This document shows, in pieces, positions 4,808 to 9,388 of a stretch of 9,388 bases of DNA. This DNA is from Candidatus Aenigmatarchaeota archaeon (lineage in GTDB: Archaea > Aenigmatarchaeota > Aenigmatarchaeia > CG10238-14 > SpSt-28), in contig JAGDWU010000103.1 in NCBI GenBank assembly GCA_023256115.1, positions 1-9,388 on the forward strand, in the 5' to 3' direction. Within the stretch, counting starts at the first letter, position 1. Each line of letters starts with the position of its first letter. The position numbers and the translations under genes were made by a program. Below the pieces are notes generated by a model, which saw nothing but the letters and a program-made list of their open reading frames with translations, had not been told where the DNA came from and searched no databases.

Positions 4808-5442
4808 AGTATTACTTTACTTTCTTTTACAATTCTTTTAAGCTCTTCCAATTGATTTTTAGTTAATGTTATTTCCGGAAATGTATTAAAATGCATTGGC
4901 CAAAAATTTTTTGGTTTTATTAAATTAACTAATTGCGCTGCTTCTAAATAATTCATTGTATAGTAGCCACCTACTGGCAAAAGTGCATAGTCTATTTCTT
5001 TTAAATTTTTAAATTCTTCAATTACATCACTATCGCCAGCATGAAATATATTTATTCCTTCAATTCTTACAATATATGAAACCCAATTTTTTTCTTTAGG
5101 ATGAAATGGTTTATTTACATTATAAGCTGGTAAAGTTTCGACTTCAAAAATATCATCTAATTTAGTTTTCTGAAATGGTTCAATTTCAATTTTATTTTTA
5201 AATTTAACTTTTTTGCTCATAGATTTTGGAATTATTATTTTTGTTGCATCTTTTAATATTTCTTTAATTTTTTCTTCATTGTAGTGATCAAAATGTTCAT
5301 GTGTTATTAAAATAAAATCCGCCTTAATAGGTTCTTGATCTAAAATATAAGGATCGATATAAACTACTGAATCTTTTGTTTTAAATCTAAAAGTTGCGTG
5401 CCCAAGATGTTCAATCTCGATCTTTTCTTCTCTTACTTTCAT
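4804..5442 (-). CDS. UlaG-like metallo-beta-lactamase-fold hydrolase (COG2220 type)
   Basis: This 212-residue protein is a small, single-domain MBL-fold hydrolase expected to bind two metal ions. The N-terminal strand IEIEHLGHATFRF (8-20) and IDPYILD (29-35) are typical of the UlaG/UPF0173 group. The metal motif is THEHFDH (47-53). Further ligands are in HAGDSD (134-139) and MHF (183-185). PAYNVNKPFHP (105-115) is another marker of the group. The physiological substrate is not predictable, because relatives act on lactones, phosphodiesters and other compounds. ATG 5442 is the only sensible start, and it gives a 32-base overlap with the primase gene upstream. Its TAA stop overlaps the L3 stop on the other strand. 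It is the last gene of the surface protein-nuclease-primase operon. Confidence 0.88.
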   Translation of the reverse strand: MKVREEKIEIEHLGHATFRFKTKDSVVYIDPYILDQEPIKADFILITHEHFDHYNEEKIKEILKDATKIIIPKSMSKKVKFKNKIEIEPFQKTKLDDIFEVETLPAYNVNKPFHPKEKNWVSYIVRIEGINIFHAGDSDVIEEFKNLKEIDYALLPVGGYYTMNYLEAAQLVNLIKPKNFWPMHFNTFPEITLTKNQLEELKRIVKESKVIL

Positions 5443-6718
5443 AATTTTCTTTTAAATACTTTTTATAAGCCTTAAATGCATAAACTAAAGGATTTTTAAA
5501 TCCGTATAATTTGCAGCATTGTGAATGATCTATTCCAATATCTTTATAAAATAGCTCATTATCAGCATTTGGCGGTAATAGATTTCTAGTTTGTTTTGCA
5601 TGCCATCTTAATTGACTTCTTATAAAACTTTCGCGTAAAGGTGGATTATTTCTCTTATTCCATTCATATATAATATTTTCAATTTCTTCCATGCTATAAC
5701 CAACATTTCTTAAAAATGTAATTAAAGTAAAAACGCTTCTTTTTCTTCCATCGCTTAATCCAGACAAAATCTTTTTAATACATTCTGGAAAAAATTCAAA
5801 TGGAATTTTTATTTTTCCTTTTATTTCTTGAATTTCCTTTATCTCTTTTTGAATCTCTTTTTCTAATCCCTTATATTCAAACCAATCAATTGCTTGGAGC
5901 AATAAAATTAACCCATCTTCTTTACTTTTCTTTAAAAAATCAAAGTTAACTTTCACATTTTCTATTGTTGCATCTTGCGGATCAAAATTCATTATTTCCT
6001 TTGGATTTAATGGAATGCTCACTCTATAAGTTTTTTCATTAATAGCATATGGCATTCTAAATAAATGTCTCAATCCAAAAATATCAATTTTTGCAATTTT
6101 GAAAGGATCGATTCTTTTTTCTTCATCTAAAATTTCATTCAAGCTTTTTTTGGTTAAATTTAATAAATCCTTTAAGCTAAAAAATTCTATTAACAATTCT
6201 CTAATTTTATCTTTTGTATTAAATTTTAAATATTCAATTATCTTTTTACTTATTTCAATATAACTTTTTGGAACATCTATATTTCCATATTTTTTAGGGA
6301 AGCTTTCAGAAAAAACAATAATATGAAAACTTTTGTTTCCAGTATATTTTATCATAAAGTTTTCAATTCCATATTGCTTTAAAAATTCGCAAAAAACTTT
6401 TGCATAAATTTTTGCAATTTCTATCGAATCTATATCTATATCAATAACCAAATCCCAACCAATTCTTAATTCATCTATTTTTTCTTTTGGCATTCCCGCT
6501 TCTAATGCTAATGGATTTACAAATTTTTCAGCACTACAATGAAATGATATTGCTCCTTTTTTTACTTCTTCTAAGATATCATCTTTTGTTTGTAAAATGT
6601 TTGGCCTTTTACCAAATTTTTGATCTCTAAAAACTGCAACAACTTCTCTATCTTTTCCAAATTCTAGCAAAAATTTTTGAACATCCTCTCTTGAATAATA
6701 TTCCTCTATAGGATTCAT
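5411..6718 (-). CDS. priS: Single-chain DNA primase: PriS catalytic core fused to a PriL-C-like tail
   Basis: This 435-residue protein makes the short primers for DNA replication. In most archaea that needs two subunits, PriS and PriL. Residues 1-260 are the archaeo-eukaryotic primase core. They include FHCSAEKFVNPL (59-70), the metal-binding motif LVIDIDID (90-97), the nucleotide-binding YTGNKSFHI (125-133), and KIDIFGLRHLFRMPYAI (210-226) with the third catalytic Asp and the HLFRMP signature. After a charged linker (280-305), residues 306-420 resemble the C-terminal domain of PriL: FPECIKKIL, GRKRSVFTLITFLRNVGYSMEEI, LLPPN and FKNPLVYAF. That domain normally holds a 4Fe-4S cluster on four Cys. 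Here C313 and C401/C402 are present, but the PPxC position is Ala385 and GLC reads GID, so the set is incomplete. The fusion recalls Nanoarchaeum equitans. It overlaps the upstream nuclease gene as ATGA. Confidence 0.9.
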   Translation of the reverse strand: MNPIEEYYSREDVQKFLLEFGKDREVVAVFRDQKFGKRPNILQTKDDILEEVKKGAISFHCSAEKFVNPLALEAGMPKEKIDELRIGWDLVIDIDIDSIEIAKIYAKVFCEFLKQYGIENFMIKYTGNKSFHIIVFSESFPKKYGNIDVPKSYIEISKKIIEYLKFNTKDKIRELLIEFFSLKDLLNLTKKSLNEILDEEKRIDPFKIAKIDIFGLRHLFRMPYAINEKTYRVSIPLNPKEIMNFDPQDATIENVKVNFDFLKKSKEDGLILLLQAIDWFEYKGLEKEIQKEIKEIQEIKGKIKIPFEFFPECIKKILSGLSDGRKRSVFTLITFLRNVGYSMEEIENIIYEWNKRNNPPLRESFIRSQLRWHAKQTRNLLPPNADNELFYKDIGIDHSQCCKLYGFKNPLVYAFKAYKKYLKENYESKRRKDRD

Positions 6719-7641
6719 AAAGAATTTAGCGAAAAAGCGTTATATCCAAGATTTCTTAGTTCCTTTGCAAAAATTTCTGCAAATCCATGAAAAGTATAAA
6801 TTATTTTAGGATTTATTGAATTAATAAAATTAACTAAACCTTTAAAATCTAAATGATCGCTAATTTCAAAACCAATCGCATTTTCAAATTTTCTTACAGC
6901 TGCCCAACCTGTTACAACTGCTCTTTCATGATTTGGCAAAGGATTATAAATTGTTTCATGCATTGGCCTAATAATAATTTTAGATTTTTCATCACAAATT
7001 AATTTTATTCCAAATTTTTCATAAACTTTATTGTATTTTTCAATAGTTTTTGTAACTCTTGGATAAATTGAGTGCTCATTTAAAATTTTTATTACTTCTT
7101 GTGCTTTTCCCAATGCATATGCTCCTATTTCAATTTTTTTGTTTTGAACTTCTTTACTTTTTATCCATCTTATAAGTTTATCTATAACTTCATCAGTATC
7201 AGGAAAAATTATGTTTGGATCTCCAAATGTACTTTCTATTATTAGAATGTCCACATCCTTATTAAAACTTTCTAGCCTAAAATCTGGAGCATATAAAATT
7301 GTTTTACCATCTAATTCAATATATGCAATATAAGAGCCTAAAATGTGATTTGCATCATATAATGTAAAATAAATATCAAAATATTTAACTTTTTTTCCAT
7401 ATTCAAATGTTAAAGAATTAAAATCTTTTATTTTTAATTTCGCTAATTCTTTTGTTTCTTTTGTTGTTATTGGCAATGTTGCAATATAATTTGGCAAATG
7501 ATCGCTATGTGCGTGCGAAACAAAAGAAATAAAATCACTTATAATTGGATCAAATAAAATTTTTAAATCTCTATCAATTATTATTCCATTTCCATATTTT
7601 ATTTTTGCTGAGATTTCCATTTTTCCTTTAGTTTCTGCCAT
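6715..7641 (-). CDS. MBL/beta-CASP nuclease of the archaeal mRNA 3'-end-processing-factor type
   Basis: This protein of up to 308 residues is a zinc-dependent nuclease predicted to cut or trim RNA, or possibly DNA. It belongs to the COG1236-like group that also includes ligase-associated exonucleases. Metal motifs are SHAHSDH (42-48), ANHILGSY (97-104) and YAPDFRLE (117-124, where most relatives have TGD), followed by IIESTFGDP. The beta-CASP insert has ALGKAQE (176-182) and VVTGWA. C-terminal ligands are SDHLDF (261-266) and FHGF (284-287). It is shorter than full CPSF-type proteins and lacks KH domains, as usual for this group. ATG 7641 overlaps the upstream gene by 43 bases. The ATG at codon 8 (7620), preceded by AAAGGAAAA and starting MEISAKIKYGNG, is an equally good or better start. 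It lies between the surface protein and the primase. Confidence 0.88.
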   Translation of the reverse strand: MAETKGKMEISAKIKYGNGIIIDRDLKILFDPIISDFISFVSHAHSDHLPNYIATLPITTKETKELAKLKIKDFNSLTFEYGKKVKYFDIYFTLYDANHILGSYIAYIELDGKTILYAPDFRLESFNKDVDILIIESTFGDPNIIFPDTDEVIDKLIRWIKSKEVQNKKIEIGAYALGKAQEVIKILNEHSIYPRVTKTIEKYNKVYEKFGIKLICDEKSKIIIRPMHETIYNPLPNHERAVVTGWAAVRKFENAIGFEISDHLDFKGLVNFINSINPKIIYTFHGFAEIFAKELRNLGYNAFSLNSL

Positions 7642-9388
7642 AATTCTTCATAATATCTCTTCTGTTCTTCACTAGGTTTCCATATGTATTTTTTCGATTT
7701 TGCATCAAAAACAGATTTTGAAATTTTTAATATATCGAACTTTATAAGTAAGAAAATTATTATTGGAATACTAATTAATATAGGAATTAAAATTAAAAGC
7801 AAATTTATCCCTTTTTCTTCCTTTGTGTGTAATGTTTGTGCACTATATAAACTTTCGATTTCTGAGTTCAATTTTCTAATTTCAGATTCAATAAATTCTT
7901 TTAACTCTTTTGCTTTTTCTAATTCTTTTTTCTCTATTGATTGATTAAATTCTTCTATTTTTTGATTTATGGCATCAATTTTTTCAATTAGAGTTTGATT
8001 TTTAAGATTTTGCGCTTTTTTTCTTAGGTTTTCTGCCTCATTTAAAAACCTTTTCAAATCATTTTTAAAACTCTCAATTATTTGAGTTTCCGCTTCATTT
8101 TCTTTTATTTCTCTTATTATTAGTTTTGATTCGACACTAAAATTAGCTTTTGTACTATTAACAAAAATTTTGAAAGTAAAGTTTTTGGTTTCATAATTTT
8201 TAGGAATTGAAAACAAAATTTTGAAAGTTTGATTTGAATTCGCTTCAATAGTTTTATTTTTTTCAATTATTCCATAAATTTCTTGTGGCAAATTAAAAAT
8301 ATATAAAGAAACGTTCTGTGAATAATTACCGCTAAAAACTTTTATTTCTATTGTTTTTTCTTCTCCTTTATAAATTTCTATTTCTTTTGGATACTCTACT
8401 ATTTCTAAAGTTGCTTTTTTCTCTTCTACTGGTGGAATATTTGTTGCTAAAGGAGAAATTGAAAATGAAAATAGCGAATTAAGAGTATAATAATTTTTTT
8501 CAACTTTTGCAAATATTTTAATTGAACATTCTGTTGAACCCATCACAATTCTTATTTTAATGTTGTCTATGTTTTGAGTTGAAGAATAATATATTTCACA
8601 ATCACCATTTTTTTCGATACTCCAATTTGCAATTATTTTTGAATTATCTGGAAAAACATAGGAAGAAAACGAAAAAACATCTGTAGCACCTTTTGGCATC
8701 GCATCTATAATTTCGTCCTCAGATCTTATTTCTAAACTTTCTATTTTATAGCAAAATGTAAAGTTTGAAAATATGTTAAATTCGTCTTCAATAGTAGCAT
8801 TTAAACAATAATAACCGGGACTACCCTCTAAAATAGAGCAAGTTAGAACATTATTTTGAGAACTACATTCTAATTTTCTAGTCGAATATGAAATAAAAAT
8901 ATTTGCTGTTTCGTTTATTGTTACATTTGTTCTATTTGCATATATTTGGATTTTTATTGGCAATGTTGTGTTTGAAATATTTGAACGAAAATCCAAAAAA
9001 TAATTTAAAACGTAAGTATAAATTTTAGTTGAAAAATTTAAATTTCCATATGTAAAATTGGAAACATTTAAAAAAGCTTCATACACTTTTAATTCTGTAA
9101 AGTTGCTTTTATCAATTTCAAAAGTAAAAGAATTAGAGCTAGAAGCAAAAGAATGGAAAAATGAACCTATTGAAATGTATACTTGATTTATTACCACGTT
9201 TGTTTCATTTGTTGCGCCAGCAAATGCTGCACAATTTATTTTTAATGATGTGTTGGCTCCGATTTTTATTTCATCTTTCCAATTATTTCCACCTTTCCAA
9301 TTATAAAAACAATAAATTGGATTTAACCCTTTTTCGCTTTCAAGATGAAAACCATAAAATGCTTTAGATATATTTGATACATAACCAT
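7599..9388 (-). CDS. Large glycosylation-site-rich surface protein with a C-terminal membrane anchor (N-terminus outside the window)
   Basis: The frame stays open from its TAA stop (7601-7599) to the right edge, so about 595 residues are visible and the start is missing. A GTG at 9197 is only an internal Val codon. From the visible N-terminal end come roughly 460 residues of beta-rich extracellular sequence with eight Cys and about 24 N-x-S/T sites, including a CARDB/NEW3-like domain (from EIEIYKGEEKTIEIKV to ANFSVESKLIIRE). A coiled coil of about 90 residues follows (ENEAETQIIESF to LNSEIESLYSAQ), then one membrane helix (INLLLILIPILISIPIIIFL) and a basic 45-residue cytoplasmic tail. No glycosylation site lies in the tail, which fits an outside-facing N-terminus. 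It is probably a cell-surface or attachment protein. I cannot name it. It is the most upstream visible gene of the nuclease-primase operon. Confidence 0.85.
   Translation of the reverse strand, partial: GYVSNISKAFYGFHLESEKGLNPIYCFYNWKGGNNWKDEIKIGANTSLKINCAAFAGATNETNVVINQVYISIGSFFHSFASSSNSFTFEIDKSNFTELKVYEAFLNVSNFTYGNLNFSTKIYTYVLNYFLDFRSNISNTTLPIKIQIYANRTNVTINETANIFISYSTRKLECSSQNNVLTCSILEGSPGYYCLNATIEDEFNIFSNFTFCYKIESLEIRSEDEIIDAMPKGATDVFSFSSYVFPDNSKIIANWSIEKNGDCEIYYSSTQNIDNIKIRIVMGSTECSIKIFAKVEKNYYTLNSLFSFSISPLATNIPPVEEKKATLEIVEYPKEIEIYKGEEKTIEIKVFSGNYSQNVSLYIFNLPQEIYGIIEKNKTIEANSNQTFKILFSIPKNYETKNFTFKIFVNSTKANFSVESKLIIREIKENEAETQIIESFKNDLKRFLNEAENLRKKAQNLKNQTLIEKIDAINQKIEEFNQSIEKKELEKAKELKEFIESEIRKLNSEIESLYSAQTLHTKEEKGINLLLILIPILISIPIIIFLLIKFDILKISKSVFDAKSKKYIWKPSEEQKRYYEELWQKLKEKWKSQQK

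Noticed and set aside
9195..9197. GTG at 9197 as the start of the surface protein
   Set aside because: The same frame continues open to 9388 with similar surface-protein sequence (Cys, Trp and N-x-S/T sites), so this is an internal Val codon and the gene is cut by the window edge.

Overview
The window looks like a compact, very AT-rich genome of an archaeon, most likely a DPANN lineage (Nanoarchaeota/Woesearchaeota/Pacearchaeota-like). Four things support this. The ribosomal proteins and SUI1 (eIF1) are of archaeal type and follow part of the archaeal S10-cluster order. tRNA-Ser carries an intron at position 37/38. The DNA primase is a single chain joining a PriS-type catalytic core to a PriL-C-like tail, as known from Nanoarchaeum equitans. 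Genes overlap almost everywhere: from 831 to the right edge only 15 and 26 bases lie between genes. The exact lineage is an inference.

Left edge (1-662): the window opens in the last 73 bases of a CRISPR array, with one complete 30-base repeat, one complete 36-base spacer and the last 7 bases of a further repeat. The repeat orientation puts the leader to the right (74 to about 200), with a TATA-like element and a perfect 10-bp hairpin. Beyond it, 348-605 on the minus strand looks like a decayed gene with three internal stop codons. An intron-containing tRNA-Ser(UGA) follows at 663-802.

Translation operon (831-3785, minus strand): read in its own direction it encodes a degenerate zincin-like protein, a HIT-family protein, then S19, L22, S3, L29 and SUI1. 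L4, L23 and L2, which usually precede S19, are absent. L3, which usually starts this cluster, is a lone divergent gene on the plus strand (3812-4807), separated by a 26-base shared promoter region.

Second minus-strand operon (4804-9388): in transcription order it encodes a large N-glycosylation-site-rich surface protein anchored by a C-terminal membrane helix (its N-terminus is outside the window), an MBL/beta-CASP nuclease of the archaeal mRNA 3'-end-processing type, the fused primase, and a UlaG-like MBL hydrolase. The last gene meets L3 tail to tail, and the two stop codons share bases.

The items most worth following are the fused primase with an incomplete Fe-S cysteine set, the CRISPR array in a probable DPANN genome, the S3 protein that has lost its KH-domain GxxG loop, the zincin-like protein whose first metal-binding His is Glu, and the split S10 cluster. 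I did not find a clearly new multi-gene defence or metabolic system.
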